Shown: positions 39,390 through 49,254, numbered from the stretch's first letter. The stretch: DNA of 64,000 nucleotides from Phormidium sp. FACHB-1136 (GCF_014697375.1 NZ_JACJRS010000002.1:62001-126000); one strand, 5' to 3'. A program made the numbers and translations. Notes: generated by a model not told the origin, from the letters alone.

Positions 39390-40553
39390 CTAAACCTGGG
39401 TCAGAAGGGCGTCTAGGGATCGGGTGATCACCTGTTTCAGGACAAGGGCCACCCAGTCAATATCTTCGGGGGTGGTGTGGCGGCCTAGGCTGAGCCGAAT
39501 GCCGCATTTGGCCGCTGCATCGCTGTAGCCCATGGCCGTGAGGATGGGGCTGGGGGTGAGGGTGCCGCTATTGCAGGCCGACCCAGCGCTAATGCCAATG
39601 CCCGCTAGGTTCATTTGGCGTACTAGGGTTTTGCCGCTCACGTGATCCCCATCGCCGCTAGTTAGGCAAAAACTTGCGTGGTGGGGCAGGCGGTGGTCTA
39701 AATCTCCCGTGGGCACTAGGCCGGGAACATCCGCCAGGGCGGCAAACAGGCGATCCCGTAGGGCCGTCAGCCGTTGACATTCCTGGGCCAGGTCTTGGCG
39801 GGCCAAGGTTGCGGCTACGCCAAATCCAGCAATGTTAGGAAGTGCTTGGGTGCCCGGCCGCAGTTTGTATTCCTGGCCCCCACCCCCCAGGAGCGGCTGC
39901 AACGATATCCCAGGCCGCACGTACAGTGCCCCCACCCCCTGGGGGCCATAGATCTTGTGGCTGGAGAGGGAAAGCAAATCCACGGGTAGGGTTTGCACAT
40001 CCAGGGGCAGGCGTCCGGCCACCTGAACGGCATCGGTGTGGAAAATGGCCCCGTGGTCGCGGGCGATTTGGCCCAGTTGGGCGATAGGTTGCAGGGTGCC
40101 CACCTCACTTTGGCCGTAGATGATCGACACCAGTACCGTGTTGCTACGCAGGGCACGACGCAGCACCTCTGGGTGCACCCGCCCCCGGCGATCCACAGGC
40201 AAGCGAGTGACCTGCCAGCCCTGGGTTTCGAGGAATTCAGTGGGCTTGGCGATGGCGGAATGTTCCACCGAGGAAATGATCAAGTGTTGGGGCTGATCAA
40301 AGGTGTGGGCAACGCCCAACAGGGCCAGGTTATCGGCCTCGGTGCCGCCAGCGGTGAAAATCATCGAGTCTAGGCTGGCGTTGATGAGATCCGCCACCTG
40401 GGCACGGGCCTGTTCTAGGACGGTGGCGGATCGGTTACCCCACTGGTGCAGGCTGGAGGGATTGCCCCACTGTTCCGTCATCACCGACTGCATGGCGGCG
40501 ATCACCTCCGGGCGCGGCGGCGTGGTGGCACTGTAGTCTAAGTAAATTTGCAT
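39390..40553 (-). CDS. Cysteine desulfurase (NifS/IscS-like)
   Basis: 387 aa pyridoxal-phosphate enzyme giving sulfur for Fe-S clusters and thiolation. N-terminal MQIYLDYSATTPPRPEV, cofactor Lys in SLSSHKIYGPQGVG, and the catalytic Cys in SAGSACNSGTLTPS. The SACNSG loop fits the IscS/NifS group rather than SufS. No Fe-S scaffold gene adjoins it. Confidence 0.92.
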   Translation of the reverse strand: MQIYLDYSATTPPRPEVIAAMQSVMTEQWGNPSSLHQWGNRSATVLEQARAQVADLINASLDSMIFTAGGTEADNLALLGVAHTFDQPQHLIISSVEHSAIAKPTEFLETQGWQVTRLPVDRRGRVHPEVLRRALRSNTVLVSIIYGQSEVGTLQPIAQLGQIARDHGAIFHTDAVQVAGRLPLDVQTLPVDLLSLSSHKIYGPQGVGALYVRPGISLQPLLGGGGQEYKLRPGTQALPNIAGFGVAATLARQDLAQECQRLTALRDRLFAALADVPGLVPTGDLDHRLPHHASFCLTSGDGDHVSGKTLVRQMNLAGIGISAGSACNSGTLTPSPILTAMGYSDAAAKCGIRLSLGRHTTPEDIDWVALVLKQVITRSLDALLTQV

Positions 40554-40723
40554 CGCCCCATCCTCTCCCGCATCGGCCTCCTCTGGGGATCACCCCCATC
40601 GCCTATCCTAGCAGGGCGCTCATGTAAACTTTCGTACCACTCCATGCCATCGTCGTTGACAGGGGGCATACTTTGTCATCCCTGTCGGAGGTGCGTTCTC
40701 CCAAGCTGTGGATGCTGGATGTC

Positions 40724-41206
40724 CTAGGCTGCGGTGGGTTCTGTCATCCCAATCACAGGGACGGGAAGTGTCATCGACTGATCGGCCACCGTAACGACCT
40801 GGGGCATCCCCGTTTGTTGGGTTTGAGCCAAGCTCTGAGCCAGATCCGCCACTCGGTCGATTCCGGTGTGTTGCAGCGCCACCAGCCACGCCCAACCCAG
40901 ATCCACTAAATCGGCCACGGCGACGCCGCCATAGCTGGGTTCAAAGGGGCGCAAACGGTTGACGCCTTCACCTAACAAAATCGTGGCTCCGCGCCAGTTT
41001 TGGTTGCCCAGGTGATACAGCCCCACGGCAACTTGCAAAATGCCCTGATAAAACGGTTTTTCCATGGATTCTGCTTCCATCCAGATTGCTTCTAGCACAT
41101 CGTGGCAGTCGTAATATTGACCCTGGTTAAACAGGGCAATGCCTGCGGTCAGGGAGACCTCAGGACAGGGTTCGGCAGGGGGATCTGGGGTGATGAAATC
41201 CGGCAT
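40724..41206 (-). CDS. DUF309 family protein
   Basis: 160 aa from ATG 41206 (MPDFITPDPP). It carries the DUF309 block: FNQGQYYDCHDVLEAIWMEA, FYQGILQVAVGLYHLGNQNW and GATILLGEGVNRL. The conserved His, Glu and Asp suggest a metal or small-molecule site, but no function is established. The long in-frame extension upstream of 41206 has no family similarity. Confidence 0.85.
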   Translation of the reverse strand: MPDFITPDPPAEPCPEVSLTAGIALFNQGQYYDCHDVLEAIWMEAESMEKPFYQGILQVAVGLYHLGNQNWRGATILLGEGVNRLRPFEPSYGGVAVADLVDLGWAWLVALQHTGIDRVADLAQSLAQTQQTGMPQVVTVADQSMTLPVPVIGMTEPTAA

Positions 41207-41317
41207 AGATAACGAGGGAAATCTGGTATGGACAAGGGAACTGGCACAGGGCGCTAGTTTCATCCTAAGACAGAGGTGATATTCTCCATTCTGAGTGTGT
41301 GTGATGAGGAAACGATT

Positions 41318-42781
41318 ATGGTAAGTTCTCCGGTTCGGCCTACGGGAAGTGCTCCCGTTGGGCAGCGAGAGCGTTCCCAAGATTTTGCGGGGGCATTGGT
41401 GGGTTTACAACTGCCCAACACCCCCCTGTTTGGTACCGACGGCATTCGCGGCAAGGCAGGGGATTTGCTGACGGCTCCCCTGGCGATGGAGGTGGGCTAT
41501 TGGGCGGGGCAGGTGCTCCGTAGCCAAGGGAAGGCCCACGGCCCCATCATCGTCGGTCAAGATTCTCGCAACTCTGGGCATATGCTGGCCACGGCCCTCT
41601 CGGCGGGGCTGACCTCGGCGGGGCTGGATGTGTGGCATTTGGGGCTGTGTCCCACCCCCACGGTGGCCTACCTGGCCGAATCCTGCGATGCCATCGGCGG
41701 CATTATGGTTTCCGCTAGCCACAACCCCCCAGAGGATAACGGCATCAAATTCTTCGGTGGCGACGGCACCAAGCTCAGCAGCACCCTCCAGGCCACCATT
41801 GAAGCGGCCCTGCGCGGCCACACCGAAGGGCTGAACCAAGCCCCCAGTCCCGGTTGGGGGCAATGCTACTATCGGCCCGAACTGGTGAACCGCTACATTA
41901 GTTTTCTGCAAGAACCGCTGCTACCTAACCTGGATCTGCGCGGCATGAAGGTGGTGCTAGACCTGGCCTGGGGCTCCGCGACGCGCTTGGCCGAACAGGT
42001 CTTCCAAGCCACCGGGGCCGAGGTGGTGATCCTCCACGGCAGTCCCGACGGCAACCAAATTAACGTCCACTGCGGATCCACCCACCTAGAGCCCATTAAA
42101 GCCGCCGTCAAAGCCCACGGAGCCGATCTCGGATTTGCCTTCGATGGCGATGCCGACCGGGTGATGGCCATCGACGCCGAGGGCCGCGTGGTGGATGGCG
42201 ACTATATCCTCTACCTCTGGGGCCAGCACCTGCAAGCCCAAAACCGCCTGCCCGACAACACCATCATTTCCACGGTAATGGCCAACCTGGGCTTTGAGCG
42301 GGCCTGGGAAAAACTGGGCGGCACCCTGGTACGGACTAAGGTGGGCGACCAGTACGTCCATGCCGAAATGGTGAACCGAGGGGCCAAACTGGGCGGCGAA
42401 CAGTCCGGCCACATCCTCTGCCACCACTACAGCCTCACGGGCGACGGCATCCTCACCGCCCTGCATCTCGCCTCCCTGGTGCAACATCTGGGCGGTTCCC
42501 TCTCGGCGTTGATTGACCAAAGCTTCCAAACCTATCCCCAGCGCCTGCAAAACATCCGCGTCACCGACCGGGAACGGCGGATGAACTGGCAAGACTGCGA
42601 CCCCGTGCAGCGGGCCATCGCCGAGGCCGAAGCCGCCATGGGCTCCGAAGGCCGTGTCCTCGTGCGTCCCTCCGGTACCGAGCCCGTGATTCGCGTCATG
42701 GTGGAAGCCATCCAGCAAGACCTAGTGGATCACTGGACGGACTATATTTCTGGCACCGTCTCGCGCTACCTCGCCACCTAG
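41318..42781 (+). CDS. glmM: Phosphoglucosamine mutase
   Basis: 487 aa from ATG 41318, preceded by GAGGAAA. Converts glucosamine 6-phosphate to glucosamine 1-phosphate for peptidoglycan. Phosphoserine loop [17 protein letters not shown], metal loop [11 protein letters not shown], sugar loop GEQSGHI and phosphate-binding [14 protein letters not shown] are all present. About 30 residues precede the usual start ([12 protein letters not shown]). Confidence 0.93.
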   Translation: MVSSPVRPTGSAPVGQRERSQDFAGALVGLQLPNTPLFGTDGIRGKAGDLLTAPLAMEVGYWAGQVLRSQGKAHGPIIVGQDSRNSGHMLATALSAGLTSAGLDVWHLGLCPTPTVAYLAESCDAIGGIMVSASHNPPEDNGIKFFGGDGTKLSSTLQATIEAALRGHTEGLNQAPSPGWGQCYYRPELVNRYISFLQEPLLPNLDLRGMKVVLDLAWGSATRLAEQVFQATGAEVVILHGSPDGNQINVHCGSTHLEPIKAAVKAHGADLGFAFDGDADRVMAIDAEGRVVDGDYILYLWGQHLQAQNRLPDNTIISTVMANLGFERAWEKLGGTLVRTKVGDQYVHAEMVNRGAKLGGEQSGHILCHHYSLTGDGILTALHLASLVQHLGGSLSALIDQSFQTYPQRLQNIRVTDRERRMNWQDCDPVQRAIAEAEAAMGSEGRVLVRPSGTEPVIRVMVEAIQQDLVDHWTDYISGTVSRYLAT

Positions 42782-42890
42782 GCCACGACCCAAATCAACC
42801 CTCTATTCAGCCGCTATCCCAGGGTTCTTCAAGTGCCCTAGGATAGCGACCCAGGGACGACTGCTTCGCGTTTCCCGAACTGGGATCAAG

Positions 42891-42938
42891 GTTAACTTCA
42901 GTTCGGGTTAAGCTCAGCGGCCTGATGCCCTGAAAGCC
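42891..42938. repeat. 48-bp dispersed repeat, family C, copy 1
   Basis: Starts GTTAACTTCAGTTCGGG. The same 48 bases occur at 50938-50985 with 7 differences, all of them transitions. It lies between glmM and rnz. Confidence 0.75.
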
Positions 42939-43028
42939 CACCCTGATGGGAAGTAAGCTAAACCTCGGTACGGGAAGGATGGGGTTGTGACAAGATAGGG
43001 GAGTAGTTGTCGATGGCGTGGACGACCC

Positions 43029-43991
43029 GTGCAAATTACGTTTTTGGGGACGAGTTCTGGGGTACCCACCCGATCCCGCAATGTGTCGAGTGTGGCGCTG
43101 CGGTTGCCCCAGCGGGCGGAGGTGTGGCTGTTTGACTGTGGCGAGGGCACCCAGCATCAGTTTTTGCGCAGTGAGTTCAAATCCAGCCAAATTCGCCGCA
43201 TTTTCATCACCCACATGCACGGCGACCATATTTTTGGCCTGATGGGACTGTTGGCCAGTTGCGGACTGGCGGGCAATCGGCAGCAGCGCATTGATATCTA
43301 TGGCCCCAAGCCCCTGAACGACTATCTGCAAGCCTGTCGCCGCTATTCCCAAACCCACTTCACCCTGCCGATTAAAATCCATGCCGTGGAGCCTGGTCTG
43401 GTGTTTGAGGATGAGGAGTTTCGGGTGGTGTGTAATCGCCTGGAGCACCGGGTACCCGCCTATGGCTATCGAGTGGAGGAACGGGATCGTCCGGGTCGGT
43501 TTGACGTGGAACGGGCCAAGGCGTTGGGGATTCCCTCTGGGCCGATCTACGGACAGCTCAAGCAGGGCAAACGGGTCACGCTGGAGGATGGTCGGGTGAT
43601 CAACGGAGCCGACCTCTGCGGGCCAGACCTGGTGGGGCGAAAGCTGGTCTACTGCACCGACACCATTTACTGCGACCGAGCGGTGGATCTAGCCCAGGGG
43701 GCGGATGTGTTGATCCACGAAGCCACCTTTGCCCACCAGGACGCTGATCTGGCCTACCAACGACTGCACTCCACCTCCACCATGGCGGCCCAAGTGGCCC
43801 TAGGAGCCCAGGTGCAGCAGTTGATCATGACCCACTTCAGCCCCCGCTATGCTCCGGGCAACAGCATCCAACTCTCGGATTTGTTGGCGGAAGCCAGGGC
43901 GATTTTTCCCAACACCCTCATGGCCCAAGACTTTTTAATTCACGACATCTTACGCCAGGAGGAAAAAACGTTGGTGTCCTCCGCTTCGTAG
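43029..43991 (+). CDS. rnz: Ribonuclease Z
   Basis: 320 aa. Endonuclease trimming tRNA 3' ends. Opening [17 protein letters not shown], metal site [10 protein letters not shown], and later metal residues in [16 protein letters not shown] and MTHFSPRY are present. GTG start at 43029. Its last 52 bases overlap the convergent hypothetical gene at 43940. Confidence 0.95.
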   Translation: MQITFLGTSSGVPTRSRNVSSVALRLPQRAEVWLFDCGEGTQHQFLRSEFKSSQIRRIFITHMHGDHIFGLMGLLASCGLAGNRQQRIDIYGPKPLNDYLQACRRYSQTHFTLPIKIHAVEPGLVFEDEEFRVVCNRLEHRVPAYGYRVEERDRPGRFDVERAKALGIPSGPIYGQLKQGKRVTLEDGRVINGADLCGPDLVGRKLVYCTDTIYCDRAVDLAQGADVLIHEATFAHQDADLAYQRLHSTSTMAAQVALGAQVQQLIMTHFSPRYAPGNSIQLSDLLAEARAIFPNTLMAQDFLIHDILRQEEKTLVSSAS

Positions 43992-44434
43992 GAGCAGCGG
44001 GGCAACAGGGGTGGTTGTTCCGCCACCTGTTCTAGGCGATCCTGAAGGTCGCTGAGGTGTTGTTCCTCATCCACCGCAGGGCGCGGCATGGGCACCTCCG
44101 TGTTGGGCCAAGTGTGGAGATCGTGGCAGGGACAGGGGCAGGTATTCAGGCCCAAAATGGGAATGGCGACGGGCATCTCGCAGCGGGCACAGGCGGCAAT
44201 GTCCCAGGCGGGAGTGAGCATCGTGGCAATGCTTTGGGTGGTGCCCTGGAGGTAGCAGCCCTGGCCACTAGTCACCATAATTTGATGCCAGCAATTCTCA
44301 AAGGATTGGCTATAGCCGCCCTTGTAGTAGATCGGCGACGGCAGGCATTCCCCCCGATCCTCCGCCAGCACCACGGGCTTGCCCAACTGAAACCAGTGGG
44401 CCAAAAATTCCCTCACTTGATCCTGGGTAGCCAT
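43940..44434 (-). CDS. Conserved hypothetical protein with cysteine pairs
   Basis: 164 aa from ATG 44434 ([19 protein letters not shown]). I do not recognise a named domain. Cysteine pairs CARCEMP and CPCPC (residues ~85-105) could form a zinc site. The first 110 residues look well ordered and the last ~50 are charged and less conserved-looking; the final 17 codons run into the 3' end of rnz on the other strand. No membrane segment. Confidence 0.65.
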   Translation of the reverse strand: MATQDQVREFLAHWFQLGKPVVLAEDRGECLPSPIYYKGGYSQSFENCWHQIMVTSGQGCYLQGTTQSIATMLTPAWDIAACARCEMPVAIPILGLNTCPCPCHDLHTWPNTEVPMPRPAVDEEQHLSDLQDRLEQVAEQPPLLPRCSYEAEDTNVFSSWRKMS

Positions 44435-44667
44435 AATCCTCCTGCGTAGTGCGCCCCAGGCCATCCAGTCAGACGCTATAGTTGTCCTTCGATCCTAATG
44501 AATTTATCCCCCACCCCAGGGCCGAACCGTTGATTCTTTGGGAAGTCTCTAGATTTACACCCATACCCCGATGGCTCAGCCCCGCCCTTGATCCTGACGG
44601 GCCAAGGCGCTTCAAAACCTTGAATCCTCAGTATTATCAGGGAGGCATTGCCCATCCCCAAACGCCT

Positions 44668-44700
44668 GAGCATGGATTGAGCATGGATTGAGCATGGATA
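44668..44700 (+). repeat. 11-bp tandem repeat (3 copies) at a translation start
   Basis: GAGCATGGATT is repeated twice followed by a third copy ending in A. Each of the first two copies contains ATGGATTGA, a complete two-codon reading frame (Met-Asp-stop). The third copy supplies the ATG (44694) of the next gene. Confidence 0.85.
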
Positions 44701-45821
44701 TTTTGAATTTGCTCACCCGATTATTGCTGTGGCTAGCCATTGGCTACGGCCTGTGGTGGGCTGTGAAAAAACTCATCCCGGAAAAGTTTCTCACCTGGCT
44801 GGGCGGGGCCATTATTTTAGTGCTGGTGGCGGCGGCATTTCTGGACCCCAACGACCGCACCGTGGGCACCTTTTGGCAGATGATTGCCCTGCCGCTCACG
44901 CCCCTAGGGGCCACAATTACCATGCTGGTGTTGTCCCTCACCAAGGGGTTGAAGAAGGTGGAGGGCAAACTGGTGGTGGCCGCCCTAGCGGTGTTGTGGG
45001 TGAGCAGTACGCCCCTGGTGGCGCGGGGGCTCTCGGTGCAGGCGGAGGAGTCGGTGCAGCGGGCCTACGATAATCAGCGAATGCTCTGTAGCAGCAATTT
45101 TTGTGCCGTGGCCGATGCCCTGCCTGTGCAGTTGGCGAGGGCCATGGTGATTGTGGGCGACAATGCCGATGCCTTTCAGGTGTCCAATACCCTGCCTAGC
45201 CAGAGCGATTCCGATGTGCCCCTAGACCCGATTTTGGTGTCGCGCCTGAACAGTGCTGCCGATGTCTATGGCCGGGTGGCGGTGGCCAATCCCCTAGTGA
45301 CGGTGACCGCCGGGGCCAGGGATACCAACAGCGACCTTGGCCAGCAGTTGAACCAGTCGATCCGGCAACGGTTGATCAATCGCGGCATTCCCGATGCCAG
45401 CATTCGCATCATCAACAGCGGCATGGATATTCGCGGCACCGTGGAAGACCAAAAAAGCTTTTTGGCCGACCAACAGATCTTTACCCCCCTGGCGCGAGGC
45501 GAACGCCGCAACGAACGCGACAACCGCACCGCCAGTCGGGTGGTGTTGGTCACCCCAGCCTTGACGATGCGCCGAGCCGCCCTCGCCTTTGAAAATGACG
45601 GCCTGCAAGTGGTGGCTTGGCCCACGGAGCTCTATGGGGTCCCCCGCAGCGATGCCGACGGTACCCTGGCCCGCTTTGCCGATCTGGTGCCCAATGTGGG
45701 GGCGTTGCGCGTTACCACTCGCTACTGGGAGGAACTCCTGTCCTCCCTGTACTATTATCTGCGCGGCTGGTTGCCCCCCTTCAGTATGCGGTGGGACGAA
45801 GTGGTGGAAACCCTAGACTAG
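44694..45821 (+). CDS. YdcF/ElyC (DUF218) family membrane protein
   Basis: 375 aa. Three N-terminal membrane helices (residues ~5-110) precede a DUF218 domain: AMVIVGDNADAF is the degenerate first strand, DIRGTVEDQKSF carries the conserved Thr-Glu, and VVLVTPALTMRRAALAFEND matches the LVTSAxHMxRA motif. Related proteins affect envelope or peptidoglycan precursors; the substrate is unknown. The start at 44694 lies in the third copy of an 11-bp tandem repeat; a TTG six bases upstream is also in frame. Confidence 0.75.
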   Translation: MDILNLLTRLLLWLAIGYGLWWAVKKLIPEKFLTWLGGAIILVLVAAAFLDPNDRTVGTFWQMIALPLTPLGATITMLVLSLTKGLKKVEGKLVVAALAVLWVSSTPLVARGLSVQAEESVQRAYDNQRMLCSSNFCAVADALPVQLARAMVIVGDNADAFQVSNTLPSQSDSDVPLDPILVSRLNSAADVYGRVAVANPLVTVTAGARDTNSDLGQQLNQSIRQRLINRGIPDASIRIINSGMDIRGTVEDQKSFLADQQIFTPLARGERRNERDNRTASRVVLVTPALTMRRAALAFENDGLQVVAWPTELYGVPRSDADGTLARFADLVPNVGALRVTTRYWEELLSSLYYYLRGWLPPFSMRWDEVVETLD

Positions 45822-46048
45822 CCCTCCACTTGGTAGGCGGCGGGGCCGTGGATGAACTCGGAGAGGTCGGACACCACGCCATCGCTGGAGGCTAGGGGAA
45901 CAACGGGCCGGATCGACACGGGTTCTTCGATGGGGGCGGGGGCCATCATGTCGCTGGGCAAAAAGATGCGAGCGCTGACCGCTAGCATGGCCACGGCGAA
46001 AATTAGCACAATCAGCAGGGGCGCAATGTAGGACCGAAAGAACGACAT
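45818..46048 (-). CDS. Small single-span membrane protein, unknown
   Basis: 76 aa: MSFFRSYIAPLLIVLIFAVA begins one N-terminal membrane helix, followed by a Pro-rich outer segment (SDMMAPAPIEEPVSIRPVV). It is not recognised as a named family. It overlaps the end of the convergent YdcF-type gene by 4 bases. No strong ribosome site is seen, so confidence is moderate. Confidence 0.5.
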   Translation of the reverse strand: MSFFRSYIAPLLIVLIFAVAMLAVSARIFLPSDMMAPAPIEEPVSIRPVVPLASSDGVVSDLSEFIHGPAAYQVEG

Positions 46049-46155
46049 AGGGTTAACGGGGGGAGGAAATTATGAAGGGATGTAACCGCTGTTCTCATCT
46101 TATACGGAAATCCTGCCGGAAACCCAGGGCCGTGATTGGCCTCAAGTCCCTGTTC

Positions 46156-47094
46156 CTAACCCACGGAGGACAGCATTTCGGGGGGGATGGGCTGATCGTC
46201 GGTGGGCTGCCGGGTTACCTCTAGGTAGACGTGCTCTAGCTTGACGGGGTGGCGAGCGATGGATTCTAGGGGCACCCCATCAAAGCGGGCGATCAGTTCC
46301 TTGAGGTCGGGCTGGTCGGGCACCCAAAAGGCCAGTTCGCCGCCATAGTAGCGGTGGGCATAGCCCAATTGCTGGCCCCGCCGCAGGGCACTGTCGGGGT
46401 CGGGGGTGTCGAGGGTGACAATTTCGTGGGCTGGAATGGTCTGTCGTAGGGCTTCTAGGCTTCCCTCGGCCACAATTTGCCCCTGGCGCAGGATGCCAAT
46501 GCGTTGGCAAAGCCGCTCCACCTCATCGAACAAATGGCTGGTGAGCAGCACCGTCACCCCCATGTCCTTCAGTTGGCGAATCAGTTGCCAGACCTCTTGG
46601 CGGGCTTCGATGTCTAGTCCGGTGGTGGGTTCGTCCAAAATCACCAGTTGGGGTTTGTGGAGCATGGCGGCGGCAAGGCTGAGGCGGCGTTGCATCCCCC
46701 CGCTGAGACGCTCCACCGGGGTGTGGCGTTTGTCTAGCAAATTCACCGACTCTAGACAAACCTCAATGCGTCGTTGGCATTCCTGGCGAGACAGGCCGTA
46801 GAGCCGCCCTAGGAAGGCCAAATTATCCCGGCAGGAGAGGCTGGTGTAGAGCAGGTTGCTCTGGGGCACGATGCCGATCTGGCGCTTGGTACGGGCATTG
46901 GCGGGTTGGCCATTCAGGTAAACGGCCCCGGCATCGGCCTTCAGCAGCCCACAGATGATGTTGATGGTGGTGGTTTTTCCGGCCCCGTTTGGCCCCAGCA
47001 AGCCATAGACCTCCCCCGGCTCTAGGGCCAAGCTCAACTGTTGCAGGACGGGCTTCGATCCATAGGATTTACAGAGGTTGTCTAGGGTCAACAT
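46156..47094 (-). CDS. ABC transporter ATP-binding protein, DrrA/CcmA-like
   Basis: 312 aa. Walker A GLLGPNGAGKTTTIN, signature RLSGGMQRRLSLAAA, Walker B LVILDEPTTGLD and switch His TSHLFDEVERLC. The ~80-residue C-terminal extension with D..LKELIARFD is typical of multidrug/lipid exporters of the ABC-2 type. No permease gene adjoins it, so its partner is elsewhere. Confidence 0.88.
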   Translation of the reverse strand: MLTLDNLCKSYGSKPVLQQLSLALEPGEVYGLLGPNGAGKTTTINIICGLLKADAGAVYLNGQPANARTKRQIGIVPQSNLLYTSLSCRDNLAFLGRLYGLSRQECQRRIEVCLESVNLLDKRHTPVERLSGGMQRRLSLAAAMLHKPQLVILDEPTTGLDIEARQEVWQLIRQLKDMGVTVLLTSHLFDEVERLCQRIGILRQGQIVAEGSLEALRQTIPAHEIVTLDTPDPDSALRRGQQLGYAHRYYGGELAFWVPDQPDLKELIARFDGVPLESIARHPVKLEHVYLEVTRQPTDDQPIPPEMLSSVG

Positions 47095-47267
47095 AGGAAG
47101 CGGTTTCAGCGATAGGAGGCAGGGAGAGGGCTAGGGGAATCGGCCCTTGGGCCTAGCGGTTGGGGAACCGTAGTTTGGGCCACCGTGGTGGTTAGACCCC
47201 AGTGTGGTTAGCTATGCTCAAGATGGGAGAGCGAGAAAAGCCCTTGTATCTTATCAGTGAGACTCCT

Positions 47268-47657
47268 ATGGCTGGTGATCGGGAATTGGTTTTAGCCGCC
47301 AATCAGGCGTTCTACCGCTGTTTTGAAAAAAAAGACCTGGAAGCGATGGAGGCGATCTGGTCGAAGGGCATGGGCTGTCTCTGCATCCATCCAGGCCGCG
47401 ACGCCCTGAAAGGCTGGGAGGAGATTCGCGACGCCTGGGCCAGGATTTTCTCCAACACCAGCTATCTAGAAATTGACACTGACATTCTCACGGTGGAGGT
47501 CAGCGGCGACCTGGCCTACGTAGTGCTGGTGGAAAATGTGCTGCAAATTAGCCAAGGCCGACGGCTCCAGGCTCGATCCATGGCCACCAACGGCTTTGAG
47601 CGTATGGCCGGACGTTGGTATATGATCCACCACCACGGCAGCCCCGTGGTAGATTAG
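47268..47657 (+). CDS. SnoaL/NTF2-like protein (DUF4440 type)
   Basis: 129 aa from ATG 47268. Alpha-helix plus curved beta-sheet pattern: ANQAFYRCFEKKDLEAMEAI, CLCIHPGRDALKGWEEIRDA, YVVLVENVLQ and WYMIHHHGSP. The C-terminal His cluster lies where ligands enter the pocket in this fold. No function can be assigned. Confidence 0.78.
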   Translation: MAGDRELVLAANQAFYRCFEKKDLEAMEAIWSKGMGCLCIHPGRDALKGWEEIRDAWARIFSNTSYLEIDTDILTVEVSGDLAYVVLVENVLQISQGRRLQARSMATNGFERMAGRWYMIHHHGSPVVD

Positions 47658-47662
47658 GGCGG

Positions 47663-48133
47663 CTACATCGGCTGGGAGGTGAGCACCAGCCGCAGTTTGG
47701 CGTGAATGAGATTGAGTTGGGCCATGCCCAGTTCCACGTTGCCCTCCACCACCACTCCCGTATCCAGCAGGCGATCCAAAAGCTCCAAAATGGTTGGGCT
47801 TTGGGAGGTTTCCCCTGGATAGTAGTGGCCCGCCCTGGGTAAGAGGGTGCCAATTTCCCCCAGGTCGATGTTGAGATCCGCCGGATCTACCTCAAAAATG
47901 TCGCAGAGGCGCACCACCTGTTCCTCTAGCTTGGTTAGGCTTTCCGAGGCCCGATCCAGGTCGTCATCACTGAGGTCGCCCCCCTCCATGCGGCGGATCA
48001 CCTGGGCTTCCATCAGTTGGCGCACCAGCTCAATCACCGTCAGCAACAGCGGTGCCAACCCCGCATCCGGCTTGGACGGGGGCTGGAGGGCAATTTCGGT
48101 TAAGGGAGTGGGTTCGAGGGAATCGGCAGTCAT
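47663..48133 (-). CDS. gvpK: GvpK-like protein with a GvpA/J-like C-terminal segment
   Basis: 156 aa. Residues ~25-100 match gas-vesicle protein K (LLLTVIELVRQLMEAQVIRR, LDRASESLTKLEEQV, DPADLNIDLGEIGTLL). Residues ~112-155 (ILELLDRLLDTGVVVEGNVE followed by LIHAKLRLVLTS) resemble the core helix-strand unit of GvpA/GvpJ. No other gas-vesicle gene lies within the window. Convergent with the SnoaL-like gene (5 bases apart). The K assignment is fairly safe; the fusion reading is my inference and may be normal for cyanobacterial GvpK. Confidence 0.75.
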   Translation of the reverse strand: MTADSLEPTPLTEIALQPPSKPDAGLAPLLLTVIELVRQLMEAQVIRRMEGGDLSDDDLDRASESLTKLEEQVVRLCDIFEVDPADLNIDLGEIGTLLPRAGHYYPGETSQSPTILELLDRLLDTGVVVEGNVELGMAQLNLIHAKLRLVLTSQPM

Positions 48134-48187
48134 AGCCCCAGTTTACGCGATGCCCAGAATACTCCACCCAGGTTAGTCGATCCTGGG

Positions 48188-49126
48188 TCACGACCCCTCA
48201 GCGGCGGCGAGGGCAGGTCTGAGTTGCCCCTGGTGGGCGGTAAGCTGGGCTTGGGCGGTGTCGGCGTCCAGGTGGCCGAGGTGCATCATCAGGGCCAGTT
48301 TTACCTGTTGGCCGCTGCGGTCGAGTAATTCGGCGGCGGCGGCGCGATCTAGGTCAGTGAGGTCGCAGAGAATCCGCAGAGCGCGATCTCGGAGTTTGCT
48401 ATTGGTGACGGCCACATCCACCATGCGGTTGCCGTAGACCTTGCCCAGGCGCACCATGGCCCCAGTGGAGAGAATATTCAGGGCCATTTTGGTGACGGTG
48501 CCTGCCTTGAGTCGGGTAGACCCCGCCAGCAGTTCTGGCCCCACCAGAAGGCGAATGTCGATATCCACCTCGGCGGGCACTTGGTCGGCGGGCACACAGG
48601 CGATAAAGACCGTCTTGGCCCCTCGCTGACGGGCGGCGTGGAGGGCACCTTTAACGTAGGGCGTGGTGCCTCCGGCGGTGATGCCCACCACCACATCCAG
48701 GGCGTTGACCTGGCGATCCGCCATGGCGGCTTCCCCGTCCTCAAAAATATCTTCTAGCCCTTCAGAACTGCGGATCAAGGCCGCAGGGCCACCCGCTAAA
48801 ATACCCTGCACGAGATCTGGTGGGGTGCAAAAGGTGGGTGGACATTCCGCCGCATCCAACACCCCCAACCGCCCGCTGGTGCCCGCCCCAATGTAGAATA
48901 ACCGACCCCCCTGGCGCAGGGCGGTGGTAATGGTAGCGATAGCCTGGGCTAGGGGTTCGCGGGCCGCTGCAATGGCCTCCAGGGTACGCTGATCCTCCTG
49001 GTTAAACAAATCTACCAGTTCCAGCGGGCTGAGTTGATCCAACTGGGCGCTGCGGGGGTTGGCCTGTTCGGTGAGCAAGTGCCCCCGGTCGTCAGGGTGG
49101 TTAGCGGCAGAAGCGGGGATAGACAT
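48188..49126 (-). CDS. murQ: N-acetylmuramic acid 6-phosphate etherase
   Basis: 312 aa. Cleaves the lactyl ether of MurNAc-6-phosphate in peptidoglycan recycling. SIS domain with LFYIGAGTSGRLGVLDAAE, the catalytic Glu in SEGLEDIFEDGE and KAGTVTKMALNILSTGAMV. Typical length. Confidence 0.94.
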   Translation of the reverse strand: MSIPASAANHPDDRGHLLTEQANPRSAQLDQLSPLELVDLFNQEDQRTLEAIAAAREPLAQAIATITTALRQGGRLFYIGAGTSGRLGVLDAAECPPTFCTPPDLVQGILAGGPAALIRSSEGLEDIFEDGEAAMADRQVNALDVVVGITAGGTTPYVKGALHAARQRGAKTVFIACVPADQVPAEVDIDIRLLVGPELLAGSTRLKAGTVTKMALNILSTGAMVRLGKVYGNRMVDVAVTNSKLRDRALRILCDLTDLDRAAAAELLDRSGQQVKLALMMHLGHLDADTAQAQLTAHQGQLRPALAAAEGS

Positions 49127-49254
49127 CGGGCCAAGGGCTAGAAAAGACCGTAGGAGTACCGTTATGAGTCTAAAACGTTGGGGGGCAGATTCAACGGCAG
49201 GATGATTACCATGGGCTTAGACCGATTCGCCCACCCCAGCTTTGCCAGTCCCCT

